A stretch of DNA of 64,000 nucleotides from Owenia fusiformis (Eukaryota > Annelida > Polychaeta > Sabellida > Oweniidae), in NCBI GenBank assembly GCA_903813345.2, contig CAIIXF020000002.1:23450455-23514454 (forward strand), read 5' to 3'. The translations under genes and the position numbers were made by a program. Numbering within the stretch: position 1 is the first letter of the stretch; each line of letters starts with the position of its first letter. The notes below the pieces were generated by a model. The model had not been told where the DNA came from. It ran no database searches and saw only the letters and a program-made list of their open reading frames with translations. This document shows, piece by piece, positions 33,191-48,100 of this stretch.

Positions 33191-36100
33191 CTGGAAATAA
33201 TGTAAAACAGCTAATAAAACCCGAAATCTTGAGACCCAATTTTTGTGATTTATTTCTGATTGGGAATAAATGCAAAGATTGTGGAAACACTTTTATTGTA
33301 ATGATGGTCGCGGGTATGGGCTAAATGGGGCGGTGTGATTGTATGAGTCTTCAGCGCTGATAGATGGTTCTCACTCCAGTGCCACATCAACAAAGATTTG
33401 AGTGGAGAGAATTCACTCGATATTCTTCATATGTTTGAAAATATAAGGACATTGTCCAGACAGACGAATTAAAGAGTGGCCTAAATATAAGAGAGAAAAA
33501 TTTGTTTCGAAAACTGGAACTACTTCCTAAAGGTAAGTTCTTTTCCCTTTATTTTAGAGTTTTATTTATTTCAATATATTTTAAATACCATGTTTTTAAA
33601 TATACCCAGCGAAATATTAAACCACAAGTACAAAAAGGTACAGGATCAAAGGGCAGGACAATACTCTGCAAGGTGAAGGACAAATCAAAAGTCAAAACAA
33701 GCCAGGAGGAAAACAAATCCGAACCTCAGAAATCATAATGCAACGCAAAAAAATAATTTCAAGCAATGATTTGGGCAAATAATGCTGATCTGAAACGTAG
33801 AATAAGTATGACAAGAAGATAGAGGAGAAAGATAGACAACTTACTAAGACTCTTACGTTATCATTTAAATTTTGCTCCCTCGTGGCTGGATAAGCCAATC
33901 CGTTTCCAATAAGAGGCATACCAAGTTCAAACATATCCTTGAGCTCCATCTTCGCTTTCCTTTGACATTGTTTACCGATATAGCTCACAGCAGCGTATTC
34001 CAACAACGATGTAAACACCATCAAAAAACATGTCACAAGATAAACATCGATGCTTTTTAAGTAGCTTATTTTTGGAAGCGCCGCATTTGTACTGGAAATC
34101 AAGGTTGTCATGGTGAGAACTGTTGTGATTCCAAGTGCTACTCTCGCTGGGACAGCTTCTCGCGAGAGCCAGAAGGAAACCCAGGATAGCACGACAATGA
34201 GAGTTGATGGAACATATATCTGTATTAGATAGTAACCCATGCTACGAACAAAGAGCATCTCTAATGCGAGTCTTGAATAGTTCCCTGCAAACAAAATCAG
34301 AAAGCGTATCAAGAAGATTAAACAAAACAAACACAGGGTGACACAAAAAATGCGACCCATTAAGTTCGGTATAACTTTCCAATAATTAAGGAATTTTTGT
34401 GATTCTTGGTGTAGATATTGTTCAATGAATAAAATGTTGTACTTGGATAGTATCAACTTTGAGATATCACGTTTTCCGTCCAGGCATACTCTGGGTAAAA
34501 TTGTCAAAAGAGGTTCAAAAATACAATTTTCTGAAATAGAGATTTCTGCCTTACCCATTTTTTGAGGCATATCTGGATTGCTTTCATTGGCTTACATATA
34601 TACGTAGTATCAGTAATATGTCATATCTACCCATTACAAATAATTCTGTCGAATTTGATGAACAGACTCGCTTATTGGGTAAATTTTAAGAAAGACTTGA
34701 GCTTTTAGCTCTAGGTTCATAATTCTTTCACTAGGTTGATATTTAAGAAGTTTGACTAGTTCCCATCACCATTTCATCAAACTCGATGATTCCATTTAAA
34801 CCCATAATAAAATTAATGTTCATGGCGTACATTTGATTTCGCCCTTTCGATTCTGTAGAAATTCTAACGTAAATTGGAAAACTTATGAATCATTAAAGAC
34901 ATTCGGCCGCGGGAAGCTACATGTATTTGAAAATTGACATCCATGATAAATAGAAAGGAATATAATAGAAGACCATGATTTCCCATGATGAGATAATGCA
35001 TTGGTACACTGACAACTGAGTCCATATAGCGATGGAGACAAACTTTGAAAAACCTTTAATTTATAGATTCATCATTGGGGTTGTCTTTGCTACAGACATG
35101 TATCTTTAGATCGAGTTTCTAGTCTATTTCCTTAAAATCATGGTTTGGGGCATTGCTTTTCAAGATTCATTTCTCTTCACCTGATCATGATTTAGTGTAT
35201 AAGGGTTTCAATTTCTATAAAATTCCATCAATTTAAATTAATTGTGATTTGCTGTCTTGAGTTGTGTGCGATTTTGAAGAGCTACAACTGCAATTCATGG
35301 ACGCATCAGTCGCTTCTAAATTGAATCTGTGAATTAGATTTCCCTGTGACATATTTGTGAAATGTGGCATATGGGCCACGTTGACTTTTCAGAGAAGATA
35401 CTTAACCAAGTTAATGGACATTTGGGTGATCAAAAACGTGTTTCGATTTACTTCATTTCTCAGGCTTTGGAGACCTTTGGGGATGCTGATTATTATATAG
35501 GGACCCGAGACGAGCTAGACAATTGGAGATGTTGACCTAAGAGTTTTCAATATCCGGGAGAACGAAAACCAAGCAAAAAGGATGAGAATAACTTGTACTC
35601 ATACACTGGCAAGGATCTACATTTTTTTATCCGATGGATACTAAAAAATACACAACATAATTTTAGTATGCGCCACTAAAATCAGATCTAAAATCGTATC
35701 CGACTCATATGACGTCTTAAAATACGCGTAGTATCGGTCGGATACGATTTTCATTAGTCTTGAATTTGGTGCCAAATAACCACTTGTCTGTTTGATCTGC
35801 AACAATACAGTTCGAAGAGCATGTGCTCAGTAAAAATGAGTAAAACTTTTTCATGCAATCATTTTGTAAAAATAAGTTCACAGAAAATAAAATGAAAAAA
35901 TTAGAAAAGAATTAGAAAACAACAACTTTTAGGTCAAACTATTTTAACTCCATACAAACATGACAATTATAAATGAAACATGATTGGCACGTGATCAGAA
36001 GCCCCGATGTTACCTGGTAGCTGGCTAATTAACTAAAGCGAGTCAGTAATTCAGTTTTGAATTTTACGGAAACTGCTGTTATCGTAACATTCTTTTGAAA

Positions 36101-39100
36101 TCATGATAGAGAATAAATGAATAGATAGATATTAAAGATGAAACACTTGTCATTATTACCAAGTGTGTTATCATTTGATTTATCTGTAAACGAATTACAA
36201 TTTGTAAGCATATGGGACGTTGTATAAATATTTGAAAGGATCGTTTTACAGTGTTGCAATTGTCTTATAATATGCCTATGAATTATTTTCGGAAACATCA
36301 ACCATCTCGGTATTGTTAACATCTGTATTTATCTTACTAGAACTTCATTTGTAGTTGAGCCAGTATATATCCTCTCGATTACCACGTACCTGTAGACAGC
36401 ACTTCAAGTCTTTCCACAAGCCTGTAGCCGTATATGGTAAACTGGGGTAGCGCCATAGCCTTTGACATTCCCATAGAATTTATCGGTCCATCTAACCATT
36501 CATACATTATATCAACTGTCTTGTAGCCAACTGAAAGAAAGAATATATACAGCATGTCAAATGAATTAAGGTGAAAGAAACTGTAACTTTCCCAAAGTTG
36601 CACCAATCGTGATTAAATTTGGGGATGTCGAAACCCAAACCTTTTTACCTTTATCCTGTACATTTCAAGCTTTTCCAATTTGATCGGCCAGTTGTTTGTT
36701 TACTGCATATATATTTCTTTATTGCTACCATAATGGATCTTCGTAATTCACGGTGTCCAACCCAACCGCTCTTACGTGTGCGACGGAGCGTTTCATTACT
36801 GAAACTAAACAAAAAGAAACGCCTCGGAGTAGGAAAACTTGTGGGCGGGAATTATGAGCCGCCTGACCATTTCCCCAATAATGGGAATAAGCGGTATTTT
36901 TTAAAGTATACCATTCTATGGGTGTGATATTCATGTTGTACTTGGCTGGCTGTTGACATTTGAAGCAATTAGGAAGAGCTGTACGAAGCAACTTATAGTT
37001 TAGAAGCAGCCAAGATTAGAGCACAAACGTATATTTTGGTCAAATGTCAATGCTTCAACACACCAAACATTATCGTAATTGTGATTTGATGACCGAAAAT
37101 CCAGTTTTAAAAATGATGACATTCTCATAGTCAAGAAATGCTGCGATCTTGTTAACACAGTGATCTGGAAACGCTGTGGTAGTCTAGATCTGTTTAGGAA
37201 ATATATAGCATGACTTTCCTTTTCAGGAAGAGAAAGAAAATATCTATTGTACCCCTTGGAATCAAAAGAAGAAAGATTAATTCACATATCATTTTTTCTT
37301 TTTTGTCATAGTTTTAGCACACATGTAGGCATAAAATCATCTAATGTTGGCTTAAGTCGGTTTGTTGCACGTTTAGCACCACCAGGTTGGGATGTTTCAA
37401 TTTGCCTAACAAGTACAACACGTTTTTGAGAGATAGATTCGAATCCGAGCTCTTCTCTAATAATCTGAAAACAATATCAAAATAAAATGGTAAGAGTGTT
37501 TCTAAAATTGTGTTCTAAATCGACGGAGCGCGCGTTTCGAGGAAAACAAGCGATTTCTCGAGAACAAACAATGGATTTTGTCTGGAGAATATACGAGTTT
37601 GTGATCTAATACTTTGATAGAAAGATTGACGTTTTTATATAAATACTACTTTAATTCGTAATTTGTGGTCAGTTCGTCCACTTCAGATTCGTTCTATCTA
37701 CACTACGGAGTGGCTTTGATCAAGCAAATAACCGTTAACCACCAGAAGTTGAATAAATAAGATCTTTGCTCAGTGTATTGTCCATCGAATGGTACATAAT
37801 AATATTTCATCATAGTGTATGTTATGTAAGAGAAACGAGTTAAACAATACTTACGGTCATAGTGGAATCTTCATTAGCCGCCATTTTATTTTGCTCCGCA
37901 GCATTTTCGCGTGAATGAAACGCTCCGTCGTGCATGTAAGAGCGTTTGGGTTGGACACCGTGTAATTGTTCTGTGAAAGATTCTCACTGACTTGAAACAC
38001 ATAGAGATTACAGAGCTCATTCACTTCCATTATTTAAATAACTATATAATATTGATATACAACAAATTGGTATAAACAACAGAAATAATGCCTATTCATA
38101 CATCTGTACATGTATCAATAAGCTTGATAACTACCAGAAGAAATTCCATTTTATTTTAGTGTGACACATTGCATTATCATTTTACATCATATAGGGTGGC
38201 CTTTCGGACACTGCATTTTCAAAAAAATTAAGATCACATAGATGAACAGTGCATAACATAACAAATAATGGAAAATTAAATGGGTTTTTATATGATGTAC
38301 TCCTCAATCTGAACCAGCATCTTGCAGCACTGGACAACACTGTGTACAACAGTACCGAACAGTGCAGTCCGACCAATGCGCTGCACAGCGATGTACTGCG
38401 TTATTCTAACAGGACTGTTTTGAACAGCGCTGTATTGTACAGTTTTAAAAGAAAGCGATGCACCGTGCTGCTTTTATAGCGCTGTCCAGTACTGTTTCAT
38501 AAATAGCGCTGTATTGTACTGTTTGAGATTGGCAGTGTATTCATATGTCACATATATTTAATCTTTAGATTAAAATGTCACAATTCACTGAAACAGATTT
38601 TGCATTTTTTGTTTGCCCATCCTGTTTATCAAAAACGAATTTTCAGTATAAAATCACTGCCAGGCGGTATCGGCATATGGAATACTATCCGTTTAGACAG
38701 TATTATAAATTATAGTGAATTACTAATAATACTAATACTAAAAGTTAGTGTCAACTAATAAAAAACTGTTTATTGCACAAATAATTTAATATTTGGGCCG
38801 GACGGGGGTGTTTGTAATACTTAACATATACTTCATTATGTCAAATTCATTGTCATTTCTGCAATTAAAAGACAACACACAGCCATGAACTTGGCTTGCA
38901 GCGGGTGTAAGAACCCAGTGGGATTTGTGTTTCCCGACAAGTCACGATTGGGATGTTTAACTTCCTATTGCAATTTTGCTAATGTGAAGATATTGCTCCA
39001 ATAAAACTTAGAATAGGCTAGAATACACTGCATTGATTTCATACTTATCTGTTCTTTTATAAAAGAAGATCTAATATGAAATGATTTTGTCGTATCATTA

Positions 39101-42100
39101 ATGCGATCTAGCTAACAAAAGCGTACTATCAAACACATTATATTTCAGGCCATCTATTGGCAGTCCTTTGGGGAAACGATGCTAACTCTAACTTAGTAAT
39201 TGCAGCTAGAGATCTTAAAATGTCTCCAAATGGGTTGATTTGGAACAAATTTGAGTTAAGTGGATTTACGAGGCCACAATTATCTGACTTATTTTATTAA
39301 ATGGGGATTTAGAAGACAGATAATGTCATTCAAAAGTTGAGTAACTGATTGACTGAACATGTAACTGACACCAACATTGAAGAAATCTATAAGCGGATCT
39401 CGCACAATTACTTGTTATCAACAGCAGTAAGACGCTGATTTAACTGAAATAAGCCACAATGAAATTGCACCATTAAGAATGAGGTTTACTGTCAAACTAG
39501 ATTTTAGATAGAAAATGGGCCAATATTTTCTGATTGGCCCTTAATTCATGCCTATAATTGTCGCCTGTTGAGCCTTTTTTATTAGACTGTGTTACACTGA
39601 CCGTGATGAGATTAGAGTACATGGCAAAAATCGATTTTGCTAATTCTATTAAACGGACAGTGTCTGCAATTTTGATCCTAAATTAGCCGAAAACGTTTTG
39701 GTTTATAATGAGTAAGTGGACTTTGGTGGACGCAATTTTTGCATCTTCGAGATGTATGGTCTTTTGGAATATCAAAAGTTAATGTTTCAGAGTACGGTGT
39801 AAGTTAGAATCAGTAAGTAATCCCCCTCCTCTTTGCAAAAGCTGGATACATATAATTGCCTTTTCAAATATGTCATCACATGTACCATTTTAATAGACAA
39901 AAAGTATTAAAAAAAGACATAAAAAGGACAAAAGACTACTCGTGCAATAAGTAAATCCCAAATATCCATAACCTGAACTAACGTATAAATATCAATCAAC
40001 TTATACTATTTAATCGTACGTTTTATAAGTCAAGGTTGAGAAAAATACAATTATGCCTTGGAGAATTTCAACTTCCGATTAATTTCAATAACTTACTTTT
40101 TTTATTAAATTAACAATGTCACGATACCCATCGATTAACAAAGGAGGGATGGCAAAGACGTTGTAATCAAATCTAGGCATGCTCTTACACCATCACACTG
40201 TTTGGTTGGCGGACACATACATTTCAATATCAGACAAAGATCAGGATACTGACTTAAAGGAGTAGGGGTAATAACAATTTTAACCTTTAGGAATCGTTTT
40301 TATTCACTTGGTTTCTTATGACCATAGTCGCCTTCACAAAAAGACCAAAGTGGCCGTGTTGACGATGATGCATTAATCGCTATGAATCGCCTGTCAAAAC
40401 ACGCAAACCAATGCTACTATACGCTATGTACAATTTTATTTCATAATTTAATACAATCACACGATGTAACAATATTTATATGAGTGACAAATTGCTATGA
40501 AAAGTTAGCATTATGAGTTCACTCTATACATCAAAAGGAAATTGAACAAGTGGAAAGATGGATTTTCTGACAAAAAGGGGCTTGTTGGTATTTGCTTGGT
40601 AATGATACTGAGGCAAAATGATAATGAGTAATCAAAGACCTTATCTCGTGTCCATGGAACGAAATTACATTTAAATTACAAGATTCATGATCATACACTA
40701 CAAACTACTAATCTACCCGTTCGAGGTTCAGGGAACAACCCACAGACACTATACAGTGATTCTGAGGTACGTAATGGGCGTTGTATTCAAAAGTACGTAC
40801 TATACTACTTACAACTCTCGATCTCCAGGGTGCATAGCTGTGTATCCATTGGGAAGAATCTCAGGTCCATGTTACAGGCTGCTACTACTGTTAATCTGAA
40901 GAAAAATGTACACTGAACATCAATAACATTTCCATACGACAACCAAATACAAGCAGATGTGCTATTACAAGCGAGGCATATTTCTTAAACTGCCATTTGT
41001 CGTGTCCAATAAAATATAATAGTGAGGTTATGATATACCCTATACTAGAACACCTTGTGTCGTTTGGGCAATAGCATAGTTCGGTTCAGAGATACACGTT
41101 TAGGAGAACTTGAACATAGGCGTGGTTTACGAGGGACAAGTTCTCCCCTTCATACGATGTATTTGAGTACAAATCTAAAAGGTATAAGATATACGAAATA
41201 TGTAGTAATGTCCATGGAAAGTACAATTGTGACAGTAATCAATGGATGTCATAATGATAACATTATATATATTCTTTTGAAAACATGTAGCTTAACCTGC
41301 TTTATCATTTTATTTCATACATGTAGGCATCGTACACATCGTATTTGATACTTCCACAGTCCACTCCTCTCAATCAATTCTGATGTAGGCATTTATATTA
41401 GATTCTTCAAAGACATAAAGCATTATTTTCCCCATCATATACAGGGTGAGTCAAAAAATGTAATCCAAACAAATCTTAATAAGTCAGTCATTCAATATGG
41501 GTTTTAAGTCATATTTGGCACAATTGAACCCTTTCCAATTTTCCATTGGTCTATTCCAAAATGTCGTGATTTTATGGCCGTTTTACAGAACATGCTCAAA
41601 ATGCCAATCTTGTCTTTCGAGGCAAATTTTAACGCAACGGGTGGACTTTTGACGTCATGCTCACAAATGTATTGTGTAATGGCTCTCATTTTCCTTCTAA
41701 TCTCTTGTTTTTTCAACATTCCGATGGTTCTAGAGTTCTTAATACATACATTTTCTTTGAAATAGCCCCAAAGATGAAATTCTGGAGGTTCATATTGTGT
41801 GATTCTAGTTTAATCGTGACCATTGGGAATAGGCCAATGATACTACGTATCTGGAAGAAAATCTGTACTATTTTTTGAAATTTACAGTGAGTGAAAAATG
41901 TGCCAAAACTATTTAGGAAAAATTGACAAATATATATATGTGTAAGCTAGTGAAAGCAATCCAGAAAAGGGTAAAAAGAAATCCCAGATTCCAGAAAACA
42001 TTTTTTGACGATTTTACCAAGCGCATCCCTGGACGAAAAACGTGATTACTCTAAATTTCAAAGTTGTTGATGCTATCAAAGTTCAACAATATTTTTTCCA

Positions 42101-45100
42101 TTCAACATTCCATCTACACAAGAAGAACCACAGCGATTCCTAACTTATTGAGAAAGTTATTCCAAAATAAGTGGGTGGAATTTTTTGTGTCACCCGTATG
42201 ACTGAAATCCCATACTTGATGAATGAGATTTTTAGTTAACTTTTTCTGGCTCAACCTGTACCTTGTAGCTTACACACTGTTTCCATGTCTAAATTGTAAT
42301 ATGTGGTAATAATGATTAAAGTTTCAGGAGAAGTAGCTGTTCAGTTTTGAGAACTTGGAATTTAAGACACTCCAGAAGATTACATTACCATTGACAATAA
42401 GTCTAGGTAGTATTTCAATTGAGGAGAATACACGACCTAATTCGATTATCTATCCTCTATTGTTTTGTGGTTTGACGTTTGAGGGAATCAAGTGTCGTTG
42501 ATAATTTATTGCGTGTATTTTGGGGAAAACAACAACATGCTGTACGGAAATAAGTCAATCTAGCTTTTCATTCCCTTGAATAGAATTTTAACATGGAACC
42601 ACTAGTACGTGTCGTTGATGAACAGCGCCATTTTGTTTAAAATTATTGTCTGTTTACACTGATGTTTTTGGACAGTATTCTAAGCTAAATAAAAAGACAA
42701 AGAATATCATAAAAAGACAAAGAATATCATAAAAAGACAAAGAATATCATAAAAAGACAAAGAATATCATAAAAAGACAAAGAATATCATAAAAAGACAA
42801 AGTTTATCACGAGTCCAATGTTTACTTTGGCTGATCTTGAAAACGATGTTTATTTTTTGAAAACGTTTACCCTATATCTAATGGTTCGTTATAAGTGTGA
42901 GATTTCTTCTGTCGAAATCTTGTTAGCTGCCCCTAAAGGCAGAAATTACCATATGTTGCTTTCTAATGTATTCCGAAAATCATATTAGTTGAGCTAGAGA
43001 TGATTAGCGTCCCCAGCAAAAAACTCAGCTTTAGATACTACCGCTCACAGAATATAAATTTAAATTAAACTGATTTAGATTGACACTTTGACGTGTTTCA
43101 GAATTATGAAATATGGAGAGAAAATGACAGTTTTTTATAATAAAAAGTGTGAAAAGATATAGATATATTTGGTGATTCTGATGGGACGAAAGAAGCCAAT
43201 TTGTGAGTTAGGAATAGCTCTAAGGAAATTGAAAAAAATCAATTTAACAAGCCTTTCTTTTCTTCAGTGTAATAATACCAATATTTATTATAAGATTTCA
43301 TGGTCCGATAGTGTTCGTTTAATTGAAAAATAGATTTCGAAGAAAAGCTAAAGGTGAGGGAACAAAACGTACGGAATATGTTGCAAGTCACATGACTTTG
43401 TAAATTTTGAGTATGTGACATATGCATGAGAGCAGAATATGTGACACAAGGGCAAAATCTGTGACATGAGGGCAGAATATGTAACTCAAGGGCAGAAACT
43501 TTGACATGAGGGCAGAATATGTAACACGAGGCCAGAAACTTTGACATGAGGGCAGAATATGTAACAGAATCTGTGACATGAGGGCATTATCTGTGACTTG
43601 AGGGCAGAATATGTGACACAAGAGCAAAATCTGTGACATGAGGGTGCAGATCAAAACATATTAAAAACATAATATGACCATAAATAGAAAGGTAACAACC
43701 ACGAGTCATATGGAAACAAATCCGAAAATGGTCTAAAGTATAAAAAGAATTATAGTGTCCAACAACCATTTTGATTTCAACGTTCAAAACGACGGTCACA
43801 AAATCCAAAGCCGCTAGACGATGCGTCATTTCATTCGAACTGAAGTCATAACAATTTAAAGAACAAGAAAAAAATAACTCTTGCGTGTTTTTAGATATAT
43901 AAAAAAATATTGTTGATCTGTTTAGTACAACTATACAAAACAGAGGTAAACAATTCAGACTTTTATTTGTTGTACACACTCCCACTACGCACTACCCCCA
44001 GGAAACAATAATCAGTTATAATAGTGGATGTGAAATTGCAATATAGGCGCAGGTGGTCCAACTGACAAGGCCTTGAGTGGCCCAAGTGGCCCAAAGTGGC
44101 CCGTGGTAATTTCCGATCGTTATCGACGTGTGATGGCAGGGGTACAACTGGGAAATATAGCACCGAATCTGATTTGGATGGCAGCTATTACTTCTCCTCG
44201 CGATTGGAAAATACCCATTCATAAAGTTCACGCAAACGACTTTTGTTTCCCTAACATGTATCATGGTATTATGCCAGAATACCTGTATGTTTGGCAAATA
44301 AAGTACTTGGTTTCAAAACATTGATCGCTTTTACAAGTCAATTGTATCTACCAGAATATTACACTTGAAGAGGGACAACGGAAGAATGAAATATCATTCC
44401 TGAGTTTCGGTATTTTTAATAATATGTTTTTTCTGACATCTGAAGGTCACCCACCCTGATCCAATTCATACTTTACCTGATTGGGATCCGACGTACTCAT
44501 TCACTTCATGAATAAATATATATTGAACAACATGAAATCAAAATTGGGGAAACTATTGTTTAGCCCGAAACTTACAATAATATACCAATAAAAACCAACG
44601 AGTCGTATTATTCACGACTACTTATATATCGACAATCCAATCAGACCGTCATTTTAAGATTGATCGCGATAGAACAATAATAATTGTTTTTCTAGTTTCG
44701 TTAGTTCATGTTTGTACATACTTGTAAATGCAATTAAATTGCTACAGGCATTTCCTAAACATTTTTACCTTGCATAGATAACGGTCTTTGATCTAATTGG
44801 GTTAATAATGGCTTAGAATATATCGTGTGATTTGACATTATTGAGATGTACTTTAACCTTAAGATATTGATACACGATGATGTTACCGTGAATAATAGAA
44901 AAGGGTTTTAATAAATGCAATTTTGTCTCTCCAGATAGCATTTGTGAAAGAAACACTTGCAGCATATTGTGTTTTACAATGTACTAGCGTCTGCAATTTC
45001 TCCCCAAACAAGTTTGCAAAAATAAAGGCTATTACAATGTTAAGATGCAATCAAGAATGCCAAAAGGGACAACACTGAAGAGATTAAAAACACAATAGGA

Positions 45101-48100
45101 AAAGAAACATGCAATATCACATCAAACCAGTGATTCAAAAACAAACCCCAACATCTGAAATTATGATATAACAAGGTTTCTTAAAAAATTACGATACTCT
45201 TGACACCGTGAGCAAGCCTGTAGTCAGCATTTACCAATGGGGTTCACTTTTTTAAAAAAACAGGGGGTAGACAAATTTGGCCAAAATCACATAAAAATTG
45301 TTCAGAATCATAAAAGAATGAACGAACCGAACCCCTCCAAACCATTAGGCAGTTGTGATACTATTTTTCATATCATATGGAGCATTCAGTCAAAATTGAT
45401 GTGGGACAATTATTAATCATATCATATGGAGCATTCAAATTTGATGTGGGACAGACATAATACAATACAAGGCATTAACATGACAAAATGTCACCACCTA
45501 GTTAGGTCATTGAAGGTCAAATGTCAAATCTTAAGTCAAATCTAAAGTCAGATTTGAATTTCTGAGAACACGTAGATGATTTAGAAATTTTTTTTTAGTC
45601 AATTTGAAGCAAGTTGAAAAAAGACCTTTTTGACCTTGAGAAGGTCATTGAAGGTCAAAGGTCAAATCTAAAGTCAGATTTGAACTTCTGAGAACTTGTA
45701 AAGTCAAATTTGAACTTCTGAAAAGATGTAGATGATTTTGAAAAAAAAATTGGTCAATTTGAAGCAAGTTGAAAACAGACCTTTTTGACCTTTTTTGACC
45801 TTGAGAAGGTCATTAAAGGTCAAAGGTCAAATGTCAAATCTAAAGTCAGATTTGAATTTCTGAGAACATGTAGATGATTTTGAAAAAAAATTAGTCAATT
45901 TGAAGCAAGTTGAAAAAAGACCTTTTTGACCTTTTTTGACCTTGAGAAGGTCATTGAAGGTCAAATGTCAAATCTAAAGTCAAATCTAAAGTCATATTTG
46001 AATTTCTGAGAACATGTAGATAATTTTGAAAAAAAATTTAGTCAATTTGAAGCAAAATGAAAAAAGACCTTTTTGACCTTTTTTGACTTTGAGAAGGTCA
46101 TTGAAGGTCAAATGTCAAATCTTAAGTCAAATCTAAAGTCAGATTTGAATTTCTGAGAACACGTAGATGATTTTGAAAATTTTTTTTAGTCAATTTGAAG
46201 CAAGTTGAAAACAGACCTTTTTGACCTTTTTTGACCTTGAGAAGGTCATTGAAGGTCAAATGTCAAATCGTAAGTCAAATCTTAAGTCAGATTTGAATTT
46301 CTGAGAACACGTAGATGATTTTGAAAAAAAAATTAGTCAATTTGAACCAAGTTGAAAACAGACCTTTTTGACCTTTTTTGACATTGAGAAGGTCATTGAA
46401 GGTCAAATGTCAAATCTAAAGTCATATTTGAATTTCTGAGAACATGTAGATGATTTTGAAAAAAAAGTTTAGTCAATTTGAAGCAAGTTGAAAAAAGACC
46501 TTTTTGACCTTTATTGACTTTGAGAAGGTCATTGAAGGTCCAATGTCAAATCTTAAGTCAAATCTTAAGTCAGATTTGAATTTCTGAGAACACGTAGATG
46601 ATTTTGAAAATTTTTTTTAGTCAATTTGAAGCAAGTTGAAAACAGACCTTTTTGACCTTTTTTGACCTTGAGAAGGTCATTGAAGGTCAAATGTCAAATC
46701 TTAAGTCAAATCAAGTCAGATTTGAATTTCTGAGAACACGTAGATGATTTTGAAAAAAAAATTTAGTCAATTTGAACCAAGTTGAAAACAGACCTTTTTG
46801 ACCTTTTTTGACCTTGAAAAGGTCATTGAAGGTCAAATGTCAAATCTTAAGTCAGATTTGAAGGTCAAATGTCAAATCTAAAGTCAAATCTAAAGTCAGA
46901 TTTGAATTTCTGAGAACATGTAGATGATTTTGAAAAAAAATTTAGTCAATGTGAAGCAAGTTGAAAAAAGACCTTTTTGACCTTGAGAAGGTCATTGAAG
47001 GTCAAATGTCAAATCTAAAGTCAGATTTGAACTTCTGAGAACATGTAGATGATTTAGAAAAAAATTGAAGTCAGTCTAAACAGTATTAGTCAATTTGAAG
47101 CAAGTTGAAAACAGACCTTTTTGACCATTTTGACCTTGAGAAGGTCATTGGAGGTCAAATGTCAAATCTAAAGTCAGATTTGAAGGTCAAATGTCAAATC
47201 TAAAGTCAAATCTAAAGTCAGATTTGAATTTCTGAGAACATGTAGATGATTTTGAAAAAAAATTTAGTCAATGTGAAGCAAGTTGAAAAAAAGACCTTTT
47301 TGACCTTGAGAAGGTCATTGAAGGTCAAATGTCAAATCTAAAGTCAGATTTGAACTTCTGAGAACATGTAGATGATTTAGAAAAAATTGAAGTCAGTCTA
47401 AACAGTATTTGTTAAGTTATAGGAAGTTGTAAGAAATTGTTACAGACGCCGGACGCCGGACGCCGGACGCCGGACGCCAACCTCCAACCACCAACCACCA
47501 ACCGCCGTCGCAAAAAAACGGAGACCATAACAATATGTCACCACTTTTGGTGGTGACATAACAATACTATATTATAGGCATTCGTTGTTACTTATAAGAC
47601 CTTTTAGATTTGTACATTGTGCATGCAGAATATATATTTTTCATAATTCTCAGTTTCTAAAGTTGGATGTATTTGATTAGATACAAAACAGATCAAATGC
47701 TCTCCCTTTTACACACTTTGGGCTACATGTGTTTAATAACATTTTCCAAACTCATAGAAACACGTGGTTACAGTATATATACATTTAATATTCTCAAATT
47801 AGTGAGTATTGTAAAAGTAAAAATGGAAATTTTGAGATTCTGAAAAAGTACTCGCAAAAGTCAACCCATATTTTTCTGCCATACTTGTTTTGTTCTTTTA
47901 ATAAATTGTAACTCGGTCATTGATCGCGTTAATGCCGTGCAATTAAGGGTAATTCTGTGCGTAATGACTTACCGATTTTTATACATTTTTCTAACTAGTC
48001 AATTCTTTGTTAACATCATCAATATCAAGACAAGGGCTCATAAAAAGAATTCAAAACAATAAACAGGCACGTGTAGGGACTACGGAGATCTGATTCCAAT

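Noticed and set aside
41504-41878. Frames inside the TA-flanked element as transposase
   Set aside because: No DDE/DDD catalytic motif or helix-turn-helix; the element looks non-autonomous.
43239-43985. Overlapping minus-strand frames rich in Cys, His and Leu
   Set aside because: Translation of the 23-bp minisatellite and its flank.
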